Shown: positions 41,663 through 50,190, counted from the first letter of the stretch. The stretch: DNA of 64,000 nucleotides from Valencia hispanica (GCA_963556495.2 OY747702.1:27442403-27506402); one strand, 5' to 3'. Numbers and translations: made by a program. The notes: a model not told the origin generated them from the sequence alone.

Positions 41663-44600
41663 CAGCATGAGCCGCTTGATACTGGGAAACTTGTTGCTCT
41701 CACTAAATGAATGTTTAGAGTTTTATATTATAACTTTTGTCTTCAGGTGGGTTTAAGAAACCCTTTGAACACTTTTTTTGTTATCTTTAGATTAAGACAA
41801 ATTGCAACACAGTAAATCTGAAACAAGAATCATCAGTGGAGTTTCGTACAGGACTTGGATATTTACCCCCTGTCATTATCAGTGCTAATAAAAAACCTTG
41901 TTAGTTGTGAGCTGAGGGTTAAGTCGGACACCATGGAGACCAGAAACACCTGATGAGGCTTGACCTCACAAATCTGATGTGATTTTTAGCAAATCTTTAG
42001 GTGTTGACGTCCAAGCTGCTGTGTGAGAAAGGCAGCAGGCCCAATAACCTCCTGTGCTCGATTAACAGCTGGTGTCATGGTGACTCTGGTTCATCTTAAC
42101 ACCTGTCTGATTGGTAACTGCCTCCCTCTGCCTGTTTCTCCACCTTCGTCTCAGGGTCTGTCTTCGAGGGCCAACTATGCTTCGTCCTACCCTCAACCAG
42201 ACATGGGCGCCTCTAACTACTTCTCCTTCAATATGGCAGCTTTGGCCACCATGACCAACCAGCAGCTGGAGGTAAGTAATGAGCCCCATATGCCTCCCTC
42301 TCCGTCCCCCCCACGGCATGGCGCCCCACATTCCTCACCCCCCCCCCCCCCCCCCCCATTACTAATTGTGACACCAGTCTAGCAGCGGCTGACCAATTCA
42401 TAATGCAGCATGTCTGGGGCAGCAGTTATTAATACACGGTCACTGAGGAGTGGGGAGATGCAGCTTGGTATTGAGCTTAAACCAACATTTGGTGTTAGTA
42501 GAAGCTCTTTTTTTGTTTGTAGTTGCTGGAGGTATTCAGACAGAACAGAACAATGAAAGTACAGATTAGTTGGCGCTGAATAATGAGCTGTGCCGGTGGG
42601 GGGCTTTTACTGTTGGTTTGTCATTATGTGAAGTCTTTGTACGATTTTTATTTACCGTTTGAAAAAAAAATTCTGATGCACGATGGGTTCCATAATTGTC
42701 TTCCACCCCCCCCCGGGACATCCACTCTTTGCTGATGTGAAAAAACCCACCTGTTTCTAATTGAAAGTTTCATTTCTCTTCCACTTTTCATCCAGGATCT
42801 CATAAACCAGGGACGGCAGAAAGTCATTGAAGCAACAAACGCTTTGAAATCCTTAGTTCGGGAGTCGGTGGAAGACATCATTGCCAGAATAGTAAGTTTT
42901 AAAAGCTGCACAAACCAGGGCTTTAAATCAGTACTCGGCCAGTCAGGATCATGGTTCCCAACCGTTAATAAACCTTCTCCCCTGCAGTGGAAGGACAACC
43001 CAACGCTCACAGAGAGCCAGGTCCAGGCTTTAGCTCTGAGGCACCAAGCCGCCGTGGAGATGGAGCTCAAGCGCAGGGAAGGCATTTATAGAGAGGTCCT
43101 AAACAGGCAGCAAACGGTAAGAACGGCTGGTTTAAATACGGTATCGTAGAAGGTAAGATGAGGTCTTTGGATGCAGCTTTGTGGTCCTGAATCTCATGCC
43201 TTTGGATATTTAATTTACCCTGGAATAATAACACTCAACTCTAACAATTGGTGGTATAAACTGTCTCTTACAAAGTAGTTATGAGCAAAATTGATAATTG
43301 GAGTACTTGTACTAGTACAATGTTCTAACACATTGTCTTTATAGCACAGTTTGGTTATTAGTAGATGCTCCTGCAGTTACAATGCCTTGGAAAAGAGGTC
43401 AAAGGCTCAGAACGTTTTCACATTGTCACGTTATGTGGATTTCATGTCATTGACTAACATGAAGTATTGCATAATTAATAAATAAAATGGAGTGGTATTT
43501 TTTTTTAACTAAAGATTTTAAGAAAAAAACAAATCTTTTGTATTCGTTTTGCCTTCATCTTTCTGATTCCCTTTAATGATTCCCCTTTAAGAAATAGAGG
43601 CTAAAAATATCAAACCTGTTTGATTTTCACCTCAACGCCTCATGAGGCAGAAAACTCACCGAAAATTAGCCGCACACAGCGAGCCATCTGCTGAGCAAAC
43701 GGCCTCAAATGACTCTTTTCTCAGCAGATTATTTAAGACGGAGAGCAGTCCACAGCACCACCTATGCTCAGCGACAGTAACAAGGATACATGCTTCACCC
43801 AAAAGTTTCCAATATCCCCAGAAAGACTCGTTAGATATGTTGCTTGTTGATTTTTGAATAAGAATCGCTTGAGGGGTCTAAAAACTCACTACATATAGAG
43901 ACAAAGTCGCTAAGTTGGCAACACTGTCTGCAACTCACCCCTCATCCTAACTCCTCTTGCCCTCTTCACTAAAACTGAAGCGTCAGCTCATGATAAGCAG
44001 GCTAATGACAGCCAATCGATGTCTACTTCAGGGTGTAGTTAACTCCCAACTCAAGCACAAGAAGCCCAAAGCATAAAAATGGATTTTATTTAAAGGCAAC
44101 TCGCATGCAGAAAAAGTAAAATTAAAGATTAAAAATTAGATTAACATGATTAAAAAGCATAGCGCTTTAAGACTGGCTGTAATTAATTAATCTCAAATAA
44201 CTCATTTTTATTATCTTTGGGAAAATCTACAACTTGGTCTGGGAGAATATGTTACCAGGACAACTGTTAACTGTAAATTCTACTAATTTGAGCTTTAGGA
44301 AAGTGTAGTTGGGTGAAAGGCAGAGGATGTCCAGTTTGCAGCTAGCTACAAGGGCGCACAGCAAACTTGTGGAAGAAGCTGCTCTGAAAATAGTAACAGG
44401 GAAGAAGCTCAATTCAGTGTAATCCTGGGGGAAAACCTGATAGATGCTGCAAGGCTTGGGCCAAGGATGAAGGTACAGCTTTTACTGCATTATAGCCTGA
44501 AACATCCAGCCAGGAACTTCTCTCTGGTTGTGTAACCCTATAGAAGCTTACTCCAAAAGACTTGCAGCTGTAGCTGCACCAAAACACAGATTAATGGCGC

Positions 44601-44994
44601 TGGCCACAAATATATACTAAATGTTTCATATTTGTAAAAAGAATTACAGAAAGCATGTGTCTTTTTCTCAGGTTGTTTTGAACCACATTTCTTTATTTCC
44701 ATTCGTCTGACTTTCTCTCATCTTCATATATTTTTGACACATACACTGAAGCCTCTGTCTGTGTTTCCCCAGCTGATGGTTTACGTGCAGAAGCTGATCA
44801 CCAACAGGAAGGTGCAGGAGCAGCAGCTGGCCATGGCCAACCAGGCCACTTACCTGAACCAGCTGGCCCTGCAGAATGGCATGATGGCCGGTGGGATGAA
44901 CCAAATGAACCTGCTGGGGCTTTACCAGCGGCTCCACGGCATGGGCGGCAATCAAGGCGGCGGCAAGAACCCGGGCCCCTCACAGGGCATGTAG
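3421..44994 (+). CDS. atrx: ATRX, SNF2-family ATP-dependent chromatin remodeller (33 coding exons, 2,092 aa)
   Basis: Nuclear ATPase that with DAXX deposits histone H3.3 at telomeres, pericentromeres and other repeats. The coding sequence was assembled by hand from GT-AG junctions. All 33 coding exons join in phase and total 6,279 nt with stop TAG at 44992. Order: acidic N terminus, ADD zinc module (residues about 100-235), long Ser/Asp/Lys-rich region with an HP1-type VKLTPV (about 589-594), DAXX-binding region (about 874-898), SNF2 N lobe (GLGKT with Lys 1233; DEGH 1352-1355), C lobe (Arg 1773 and Arg 1776 in motif VI), and a Gln-rich tail ending NPGPSQGM. Human ATRX has about 2,490 residues; the shortfall is mainly in the large central exon. 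ATG 3421 was chosen because the exon 1 ATG runs into a stop across the junction. Both helicase lobes look intact. RAD54-type relatives are excluded by the ADD domain and by alignment along the whole length. Confidence 0.97.
4167..5600 (+). CDS. atrx: atrx exons 6, 7 and start of 8: ADD histone-reader domain
   Basis: Exons 4167-4276 and 4376-4443 and the first part of the exon starting at 5423. A GATA-like finger uses Cys 109, 112, 135 and 138. A PHD-like finger includes Cys 158, 161, 170, 173, 178, 181, 203 and 206. In mammals this domain reads H3 tails with unmodified K4 and trimethylated K9. All zinc ligands are present, so the domain should fold. The split of ADD over three exons matches the mammalian gene. 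Intron 7 (4444-5422) separates the two fingers and carries a repeat. Confidence 0.95.
4516..5230 (+). repeat. Tc1-like deletion derivative in atrx intron 7
   Basis: The left end ('agtgcctcgctaagtattta') and right end ('ggtatgaatactttggcac') are inversely related, and each is followed inward by the family's 'acaaccaca' and 'gaagtggaagga' type blocks. Most of the transposase region is gone. It fits a non-autonomous copy of the family also seen at 8.7, 36.8, 47.3, 51.8, 59.8 and 62.1 kb. Confidence 0.7.
5423..7632 (+). CDS. atrx: atrx exon 8: large charged central exon
   Basis: 2,210-nt exon, residues 159-895, the counterpart of the roughly 3-kb exon 9 of human ATRX. It completes the ADD domain, has the HP1-type VKLTPV (about 6702-6730), then Ser/Asp/Lys/Glu-rich low-complexity sequence and the start of the DAXX-binding region (QKIKP, from 7566). 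A 19-codon repeat lies at 6129-6299. The donor is TCAG|gtaaag at 7633. The frame stays open through the donor to TAG at 7719. Confidence 0.95.
7633..7942 (+). other. atrx intron 8 with in-frame extension and ATTAAA
   Basis: The exon 8 frame continues 29 codons into this intron and stops at 7719-7721. An ATTAAA hexamer lies at 7796-7801. Retention with cleavage here would give a truncated protein; see findings. Confidence 0.4.
7943..11206 (+). CDS. atrx: atrx exons 9-14: acidic/basic linker before the helicase
   Basis: Exons 7943-8012, 9958-10094, 10198-10359, 10437-10551, 10663-10765 and 11024-11206, residues about 896-1152. Landmarks shared with human ATRX are the run of aspartates then NDPENRIAKKML (exons 9/10), HKLLRHKL (11), SYKQ(Q)[10 protein letters not shown] (13) and [19 protein letters not shown] (14). 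Predicted disordered with several candidate nuclear localisation clusters. All boundaries are GT-AG and phase consistent. Confidence 0.93.
8013..9957 (+). other. atrx intron 9 with a Tc1-like fragment
   Basis: The intron holds a right-end fragment of the recurrent Tc1-like family at about 8727-8955, with recognisable 'tgttggtctgttgtataaaat' and terminal 'ggtatgaaaacttt' blocks. The rest is AT-rich sequence in which I see nothing. Confidence 0.6.
11207..13065 (+). other. atrx intron 14
   Basis: AT-rich intron of 1.86 kb. The one notable site is an inverted repeat with a CTCF-like core at 11898-11918. An 84-codon open frame at 12000-12254 has no domain and no splice support. Confidence 0.5.
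11904..11918 (+). promoter_or_regulatory. CTCF-like motif within a palindrome
   Basis: The 15-mer CCACAAGGTGGCAGC fits the vertebrate CTCF core (CCRSYAGRKGGCRSY) at 14 of 15 positions. It sits in an 8-bp inverted repeat (11898-11905 and 11910-11917). Binding is not shown by sequence alone. Confidence 0.35.
13066..14601 (+). CDS. atrx: atrx exons 15-18: SNF2 ATPase lobe 1, motifs Q to Ia
   Basis: Exons 13066-13207, 13292-13401, 14183-14329 and 14424-14601, residues 1153-1344. Contains [14 protein letters not shown] at the domain start, the Walker A motif GLGKT (Lys 1233) that binds ATP phosphates, and the [11 protein letters not shown] and GYEMYRNL segments. Near identity to human ATRX is maintained across this region, in contrast to the divergent linker before it. 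Confidence 0.97.
13402..14182 (+). other. atrx intron 16
   Basis: 781 bp of AT-rich sequence; nothing recognised. Confidence 0.5.
14602..15591 (+). other. atrx intron 18 with C17/(CA)n tract
   Basis: A run of 17 C (15315-15331) passes into (CA)8 (to 15346). The remainder shows no recognisable element. Confidence 0.6.
15592..16405 (+). CDS. atrx: atrx exons 19-21: ATPase Walker B, motif III and onward
   Basis: Exons 15592-15729, 16032-16207 and 16288-16405, residues 1345-1488. DEGH (1352-1355) is the family's variant of DEXH and is followed by [11 protein letters not shown] and the motif III sequence TGTPLQNNL. Exons 20 and 21 carry the [15 protein letters not shown] and [19 protein letters not shown] segments typical of ATRX. 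Confidence 0.97.
16406..17244 (+). other. atrx intron 21
   Basis: 839 bp, somewhat G-rich in the middle (16,680-16,750). No gene or clear repeat recognised. Confidence 0.5.
17245..23665 (+). CDS. atrx: atrx exons 22-24: inter-lobe region
   Basis: Exons 17245-17375, 17636-17730 and 23526-23665, residues 1488-1610. They encode the [22 protein letters not shown] segment, the acidic [12 protein letters not shown] segment and a Lys-rich then Asp-rich stretch (VEVIKEWNS) between the helicase lobes. Exon 24 is isolated from exon 23 by the 5.8-kb transposon-filled intron 23. The AA|A join across it preserves the poly-lysine frame. Confidence 0.94.
17968..18262. repeat. hAT-like MITE fragment
   Basis: Starts with 'tagggacggacgattatcatattg', a decayed version of the 'tagggctg..cgatat' ends common in fish hAT-type MITEs, followed by 'atcacgataagaatag'. 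The other end is not seen; the Tc1-type element begins directly after it. Confidence 0.4.
18267..19864 (+). mobile_element. Full-length Tc1/mariner element, DD38E (Intruder-like) type
   Basis: The ends are perfect 29-base inverted repeats (including the TA), from TACACTACCG to the CAC of GGGGTCAC, flanked by TA at 18265-18266 and 19865-19866 as expected for TA target duplication. The element is 1,598 bp and contains one transposase frame. Perfect ends and the open frame suggest recent insertion. The spacing of the catalytic triad matches DD38E elements, reported as the Intruder family related to Tc1. It lies in intron 23 of atrx in the sense orientation. Confidence 0.92.
18659..19702 (+). CDS. 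Tc1-type transposase, open but with altered catalytic site
   Basis: 347-codon frame without stops. The N-terminal part has paired-type helix-turn-helix DNA-binding motifs (about 8-110) with a GRPR-like AT-hook (59-62). The DDE domain follows: Asp 154 in WTDES and Glu 283 in SPDLNPIE. The middle acid should be the first Asp of the family motif QQDNDPKH. Here codon 244 (19388-19390) is GGC, so the motif reads [11 protein letters not shown] enzymes need all three acids to bind two metal ions, so this copy is predicted inactive for cleavage though it may still bind ends. The frame uses ATG 18659; no intron is needed. Confidence 0.92.
   Translation: MARKRELSSETRQSILVLRNEGYSMREIAKKLKISYNGVYYSLQRTAQTGSNQSRKRSGRPRCTTEQEDKYIRVSSLRNGRLTGPQLASSLNSTRKTPVSTSTVKRRLRDSRLQGRVAKKKPYLRLANKRKRLRWAKEHRHWTEEDWKKVLWTDESKFEVFGSQRRKFVRRRTTEKMLEECLTPSVKHGGGNVMVWGCFGAGKVGDLYRVKGILNKEGYHSILQRHAIPSGQRLIGANFILQQGNDPKHTSKLCKNYLEKKQAAGILSVMEWPAQSPDLNPIELLWEQLDRMVRKKCPSNQSKLWELLLEAWGAISPDYLNKLTARMPKVCNAVIAANGGFFDESKV
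19889..20482. mobile_element. Non-autonomous TIR element
   Basis: The left end 'gccgtaatttttggacaatt' and the reverse complement of the right end (around 20,465-20,480, 'accggaattttctgta') are similar. The left end continues 'gagcgcacctgaat', a phrase found in a common fish DNA-transposon repeat. No coding capacity. The superfamily is not certain. Confidence 0.45.
20540..23110 (+). mobile_element. 5'-truncated L1/Tx1-like LINE with GC-rich 3' region
   Basis: The frame at 20506-20778 and its continuation after frame breaks encode the C-terminal part of an L1-type ORF2: [25 protein letters not shown], then in another frame [10 protein letters not shown] and [17 protein letters not shown]. In-frame stops and frameshifts make it dead. 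A long GC-rich stretch (about 21.3-22.76 kb) and a T-rich segment follow, ending with AATAAA-containing sequence near 23,075-23,100. This fits an LINE 3' untranslated region inserted in sense orientation. Confidence 0.7.
23810..23824 (-). promoter_or_regulatory. CTCF-like motif, minus strand
   Basis: The reverse complement, CCACTAGATGGTGGG, fits the CTCF core at 13 of 15 positions. It points toward the plus-strand match at 11904. Weak on its own. Confidence 0.25.
24300..24410. repeat. hAT-like MITE terminus
   Basis: Ends with 'gccaaatagcccagccctac', whose reverse complement begins gtagggctgggct, the usual end of fish hAT-type MITEs, preceded by 'atatcgcaatatt'. The opposite end was not identified; sequence from about 23,990 ('gtgcgatatt') may belong to it. 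Confidence 0.5.
24463..25307 (+). repeat. hAT-like dispersed repeat, copy A
   Basis: Starts 'aggggtgtcaaattatcgtgg', with ATTAAT-rich sequence near both borders. The part from about 24,490 to 24,950 is repeated in opposite orientation at about 43,680-44,210. The family is inferred from the terminal style; no transposase is present. Confidence 0.55.
25995..28950 (+). CDS. atrx: atrx exons 25-29: helicase C lobe
   Basis: Exons 25995-26148, 26249-26349, 27060-27168, 27255-27432 and 28759-28950, residues 1611-1855. Contains [19 protein letters not shown], motif [15 protein letters not shown], motif [18 protein letters not shown] and motif VI ([12 protein letters not shown], arginine fingers at 1773 and 1776), then the brace segment with [14 protein letters not shown]. 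All catalytic features of the second RecA lobe are intact. Confidence 0.97.
26350..27059 (+). other. atrx intron 26
   Basis: 710 bp without a recognised element apart from a run of G at about 26,875-26,884. Confidence 0.5.
27433..28758 (+). other. atrx intron 28
   Basis: Holds one hAT-like MITE (listed separately). The 108-codon frame at 28226-28552 shows no domain or splice support. Confidence 0.5.
27774..28140. mobile_element. hAT-like MITE in atrx intron 28
   Basis: The left end 'tagggctgcacgatat' and the reverse complement of the right end 'taaggctggacaatat' match at 13 of 16 positions. The flanks 'ccatgaac' and 'ccatcaaa' could be a decayed 8-bp target duplication. No coding capacity. 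Confidence 0.6.
30118..30660. repeat. GTCCAAGTC-rich dispersed repeat
   Basis: Variants of the nonamer gtccaagtc recur many times at both ends of this segment (30,160-30,240 and 30,580-30,625), with unrelated AT-rich sequence between. It reads like a non-autonomous element with subterminal repeats. The family is not identified. Confidence 0.4.
32830..33300. repeat. Probable Tc1-like remnant, second family
   Basis: Phrases such as 'cagccccaaatcaccacacttccacctccgtg' and 'cagatgtccaaagta' resemble the decayed reverse strand of a fish Tc1-type transposase gene. No open frame remains. Confidence 0.4.
36800..37895 (-). repeat. Decayed Tc1-like transposon copy
   Basis: The plus strand reads in the transposase sense: 'gaagaaggttctttggtcagatgagaccaaagtcaaatt' corresponds to a WSDETK motif, and later segments match the copies at 43 and 63 kb. 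Frameshifts and stops are throughout. It ends in the family terminus 'ggggtgtgaatacttttgtga' at about 37,860-37,885. The minus strand assignment follows the other copies, whose termini run the opposite way. Confidence 0.6.
38873..44994 (+). CDS. atrx: atrx exons 30-34: C-terminal region
   Basis: Exons 38873-39022, 42155-42271, 42796-42891, 42988-43116 and 44773-44994 (stop TAG 44992), residues 1856-2092. Shared with human ATRX are the [14 protein letters not shown] and [13 protein letters not shown] segments, the MTNQQLEDLINQGR(Q)KV segment and the ending KNPGPSQG. In mammals this region includes a MeCP2-interacting part. The last exon is Gln/Met/Gly rich and shorter than in human. Confidence 0.95.
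39023..42154 (+). other. atrx intron 30
   Basis: 3.1 kb with (AC)14 at 41635-41662 and pyrimidine-rich sequence near 39,170-39,300. Nothing else recognised. Confidence 0.5.
41635..41662. repeat. (AC)14 microsatellite
   Basis: 28 bp of perfect AC dinucleotide repeat. Confidence 0.95.
42272..42795 (+). other. atrx intron 31 with C20 run
   Basis: Contains an uninterrupted run of 20 C (42338-42357) about 70 bp after the exon 31 donor and a run of nine C at 42706-42714. Confidence 0.7.
43380..44640. repeat. Tc1-like copy split by a hAT-like element (intron 33)
   Basis: 43,380-43,500 resembles the left terminus of the Tc1-like family ('ttcacattgtcacgttatgtgga'). 44,390-44,500 resembles its transposase region in reverse sense ('gaaaacctgatagatgctgcaagg', compare 63,140). 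Between them, about 43,680-44,210 is copy B of the hAT-like repeat in opposite orientation to copy A at 24.46 kb. Confidence 0.55.
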
Positions 44995-46390
44995 GTCAGA
45001 TCGGGCCCTCTTACGTCCCACGAGTCAACTATCCGGCTCCCAGCAGCCCCCTCTGCTGTCTGCGACAAACTTGCTGTGAGAACACTCAGCGCTCAAACGT
45101 AATCAAGCAGCGACTGCTGCCTGCCTGGGCCTCAGATTGAATAGTGTTGTGCTGTGATTCACTGAGAGACGGTAAATATGATGTAAACATGGCTGTGTTA
45201 AAGATTTGTTCAGAAGTTTGACAGAAAAAAAAATGTATATACCACCTTTATGTTATTCAAGTTCTGTAGAATCACTTTTCATGTATTTCAAAACAAAACC
45301 TGTTTTACCCCCAATGCTTTTCAGCATTGTATTGTTTTCCCCTTCAAAAAGGGTTTCCTTGTTATTTAAAGTCAGTTTTTTTTTTATACGGTTTTAAATG
45401 CCTACCAACATCCAAGTGGGACCAGAACCATTAGTTACAGAACTACAGGACAAGATGAGCTCTGATTATTAGTGATTCCTCATCAATTATCTAACAAATG
45501 AGAACAGATGTTGGTGCTGCAAAGTCCTGCTTATTTCAGAAGATAGAAGAAGCTAAAAAAAAAAAAAGTCAACGAAAAGAGAAAAAAATGGCCTTATATA
45601 ATTTCCTAAAGAAAAAAAAAAAGAAAATCTCTGTAAAAACTTGAGATTTGTTGTGAATATTTTCTATTCTGCTTTTAAGTGTTTACATTAGTTGTTGCTG
45701 AAAATGTTAATGGAATGCTTGTGTGGTCCAGAACTGCCTGCTGGCTCCGATGACCTTTTTGTAAGCATCATTCTTATCGTTACGTGTTGCCTAGCATAGC
45801 ACTGCGTGTTCCTGCTCATTCATTTATGTTCTGTTGTTTTTTTGTTTTTTGTTTATTCCACCTGAATTGATTCCCCCGGGATGGATGGGGTTTTGCAGGG
45901 TCTTGCTAAGCGCGGCCTCTTCAGCTGGGTGTCACAGGGCCCAAAATTCGCTCCGAACCGTCTCTGACATTTCGAAAAATCACTTTCAGGATGGACTGGA
46001 CAGGAGGAGCGAACGACTGGAATTCTTATAATACGCAGCTGATATATATATTTTTTGGTCTGGTGCTTTGTGAGTAATGCTCTCCTTGACGCTGAAGCTT
46101 CACCAGGCAGAGCCCCCAGACGTCTTGTATTCTACTTTGGCACATTCTTCTAAGAGCTTAAACCGGTGTCGCCATTTAGCAAGAGGAAGGTGGACTCTTC
46201 TCACCAAGAGACTTCTTTTGACTTCTATGTTTGCACAAGCTGTGTTTTCTAAATGTAGAATAAGTTACTTCGACCCTTATCGAAGAATGTTCTTTCGTTA
46301 GCAGATACACAAACATGTTTTGCCATTAATGAACTGCTATAATCTTCATAAGTATTTAATATAACATTTAATAAAGTGACCAAAACAATG
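44995..46390 (+). other. atrx: atrx 3' untranslated region
   Basis: About 1.4 kb from the stop to the AATAAA at 46370-46375. AT-rich with A tracts. It contains no supportable gene. The length is inferred from the first clear AATAAA on this strand after the stop that is followed by a GT-rich segment. Confidence 0.6.
46370..46375 (+). terminator. atrx polyadenylation signal
   Basis: AATAAA, followed after about 20 bases by a GT-rich stretch (46393-46420), as expected for a cleavage site. Confidence 0.6.
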
Positions 46391-47099
46391 AGCGATGTGT
46401 GGGAGTCCTTGTTTGTAGACCGCTACAGCTATCTGTAATTCCCATGGAGCAATGCTGAGGTTACAGTTGGAGCATCCTCCTTTTATCATCTCTGCTCTTA
46501 CATTTAATATATTTAAAACGTAAAACAAATGTCAGATGGAGACGTGCAAAAATCGGTTAGAAAAGTTTATTCAGGGTTCTTGTTCTTGGAGTATCTCTAG
46601 GGTTCCTACCTTTAAAAGTCTGGAGTTTGCTTTTATCATTTTCCAGGTCTGAATGAGTATGGAAAATAGAAGTTTTATATTGTTTGGAAATATGTTTTCT
46701 CAGGCTTTAGCCTTATTATTTTATCTAAAAGATTAAATAAATGAATCAAACAGGAAAAATGATTCTTTACATGTTTGATTTACATTCTATCTCTAAATTA
46801 CCACAGGCTGATAAACACTATTTAATGTTAAAACATTCAAAACTGAGACTGAGCTTTCACAAACAGAACTACGGTATTGAAAATCCACAAACAGTGATTT
46901 TAAAGAATCTTTAGTGTAGTTGAGTTCAGTCCATATTGGACAAACATGTTAGTAACTTTAAAGGTGATATAACCTGCCAGAAGACAAAGATAAGAAACCG
47001 GTAGCTTTTTACCAAGCTGCTAGATCAGGAGCCAACCCCGGCATGCTCTTGTAATGTGGTTTTAGAGAGCTAAAAGTAATAAAAACGAAATGTTTTTTT

Positions 47100-47660
47100 C
47101 TTAATTCCATCCCAGCCTCAAGCCTTCTCGAGTCTAGCAGGTTTTCTTCCAGGACTGGGCTGCGTTCAGCTCCACCTGAGCTGTTGATCTCTAGCTCCTC
47201 AAGAGTTGTAGCGATACTCTTGGATAATTCTGAATGATGCTCTCCTTGCCCAGTCAGTCTGTTCAGGGCGACCACAAAAATCCTGTTAGGCTTATAATTG
47301 TGTTCTACTCTGTTGGATGACAGATTGAATGGCAGCCTGTTAAATGTTCTTGGGAATACTGTTTTATAACCCAACCCTGTATTAAACCTCTCCACATCTT
47401 TGACCCTGACCTGTCTGTCTGCTGTGCTCCTTGGTCGTCTTGATGCTATTCGTTCACTAACAAACCTCTGAGGCCTTCACAGAACAGCCGTAATCATACT
47501 AAGGTAAAGTTACACACTTGGACTGTATTTACTGACATCTGAAGGCACTTCACTGGATTTTATTTAGGGGTATTGGAGTAAAGGGGCAGAATAAAAGTGC
47601 ATTCAACACTTGTAAAAGTGAAAAAGTTGTATTAATTTCCCTCCATTTCATACTACATCA
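47100..47660. repeat. Tc1-like remnant
   Basis: Contains 'caggttttcttccagga', 'gacctgtctgtctgctgtgctcctt' and 'aacaaacctctgaggccttcacagaacag', all repeated near 52.7 and 60.5 kb. Confidence 0.65.
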
Positions 47661-49224
47661 AGGGCAGCTGCTTAGTTTGCTTATGCCTTGGACTGGCCCT
47701 GCCTTTGATGGAATGAGCTGTTTTTGTCGCTTCTGAAAAATTTTAGTCAACCAACCAGAACAGAGAGTTGTAAAGAGAGATTAAACAATGTATGAGACGG
47801 TGCTGCAGAAATAAATGGCAGGTATTTTGAAATCTGGCAGCATGTAAGCCTCTTTTATTAGACACGCCCTACATCCTGACACCCGGTCCACTTATTTCAC
47901 ACTTCAGACTCTGAGTCCTGTCTGTCCTGCTCTCTCCTCCTGTCCATCTTTCATGTATTTTTCCCCTCGCCAAGGATTGTTTTCATTTCTGAGTCTGCCA
48001 GGGTTTTCCCCCTGCATGTCTTTGACTTTTCCACCCCCCACCCCCCTCCGGGAGAGGTTGCTCTCACAGTGTACTCGTATCTGCCAGTAAAGAGAAACAT
48101 TACAGCTATTGCAGATGTTGAAATGTTGATCCCATCCTATCACGGCCCCAGATCACCAGTGCCGGCTCAGGTCTATGGCACATCCCGCTGGCCGTCGACG
48201 CAGCAGGCAGCTGCTTCTGTCCATTCAGAATTAAAAAAGAGAAAATATCTGCAGTGCCTCAGAGGCCCCTGCAGTGAACAGCCAATCACTATGCCTAATC
48301 CACGCTGATGTGTAAAGCCAATTAGAAGCTGGGATCCAGTTGCATAAGGAATCTGATTTTATACGGTGGATGTATCTTGGCCAAAGCTTGTGGAGACAGA
48401 AGGAGCCTTTGTGTATCGCTTCATAATAGGTGTCTGACTTTTTAAGGGGTTTATGAGGGTAAACTAGCATTGTAGTGGTTTTCTCCTCTGGGAAACAATC
48501 TAGTCCATGTTTTTAGGCTTTTACCGACATTTAGTTTGACGATCAGGAATAGGCATGTCTTTTCTAGTTACTAGCTCAAGTAAGTCTGCTTTTTGTTTTT
48601 AGAATGGGACGACTCGTTCAATAGTGCTGAGAGAAAATTCAGAGGAACACCACAACCAGATGTCATTCATAGCCCCAGATAACATGGTTCCTATGCAGTC
48701 TTGAAGCTTGGAAAGGTGCAAAATTTGATTTCAGTATTTCCAAGCTCTGGATAAGTATGAAAGAAGAAAATCATTTCAGAAGAATGTTTTTTTTCTTCAA
48801 GTTAAATAAAAAAAGTTCCTGAAAGAGTGGGTGTAAAAACACTGGTTGCCCCATAAGTTTACTTGCGCTTTGGACATAGTTATCATAATGTCAGCTGTTT
48901 CTTCATTTACCACATCAAATCTTGAATTTAACATATGAGGCTTAACCATCTTGGAAACCTTAAGTGCATCCATTGAGAGGGCATTATTGACAGATGTTAC
49001 ACGAATGATGAAGACAAAGGGGCACTATTAGATTATTAGACCCTAAACTTGTTAGAAAAACAGCAGAGACTTATCATATCCTTCCTTAGGTTTCTTATTT
49101 ATGGGGCTATAAAAATAGATTTCCCCCATATTGATTTCTTCCGTTTTGGTTTTTAATAAACAAAAATGTAATTACAAAAAGACTGTTTTCAAATGACTGT
49201 ATAATTTCATTTATTAGGGTGAAA

Positions 49225-50190
49225 AACTGCCCTTAGTAACATGGCCCTAGGTGATAAAGTAATTTCCTTCTAAACTTGATATGCGGTTGTTCTACTCTTG
49301 GTGGCAACGACTGCTGAGTTTTTGTTTTTTGTTTTTACATAACTGTGGAGTGATGTAGAGGCCCGCTCGTTTGCCGAACTGTTTCAATTCGAACACATTG
49401 GAGGTTTTCCCAGCATGAATGGCTTATTTAAGCTCATTGCACACCATATTTATTGGGTGCAAGTCCAGACTTTGACTAGGCCGTTCCAGAACCTTCGTTT
49501 AGTTTTATCTTGAGCCACAGAGTTGCTGGTGTGGTTTGGGTCATTCACCTGCGGCATAACCCAAATGGGCTTCACCTAAAGGTCTTTAACTGATGCTCGG
49601 GCATTCTTCTGCAGGGTCTTGTGTTGGAGAGCAGAATTCATGGTTCCATCATCCAGGTCTTGAAGTTGCTAAGCAGCCTCAGACCATAACACTATCACCA
49701 CCATGCCGGAGGGTCAGTCCAATGGTGGCCTGCAGTGCTTTACATGGTATTCTGGGTAGTTTTGTGATCTTTTGGATGTATCAAAGAGTAAATCTGGTTG
49801 GCCGGCCACACCTAAGAAGGTTCACCCACTCCCCCATGTTTTCTCCAGTTGCGGATAATGGGTCCCATTGTTGTTCTGCTAAAGTTTCAAAAGGTTGGAA
49901 ACGGCTTTCCAGGCTGGTAGATCTATAATTTTAGGGCATGATATGTTGCTTTTTGATCTCATTAAGCCCATTTCATGTTGTCATACAGGTTCTATTAAAG
50001 TGATTTCTTCATCCTACAGGTCTGGGAGGGAGAGCGATAACGCTTCACATAGGGCCAGGTTGGTTGGGTAGGTTTCTTAATAAAAAAATCTTCTGAAAAC
50101 TGCTTTCTGTATTTACTCGTGTAAATTGGCTGATAACAAAAATTGGTTTCATGACCCGACACATTTAGGTGTTTGAAAAAGTCACACGAC
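49225..50190. repeat. Tc1-like remnant, second family
   Basis: Phrases including 'tccagactttgactaggccgttccagaac' and 'agcctcagaccataacactatcaccaccatg' are the decayed antisense of a transposase gene, and differ from the main family in this window. Confidence 0.5.
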
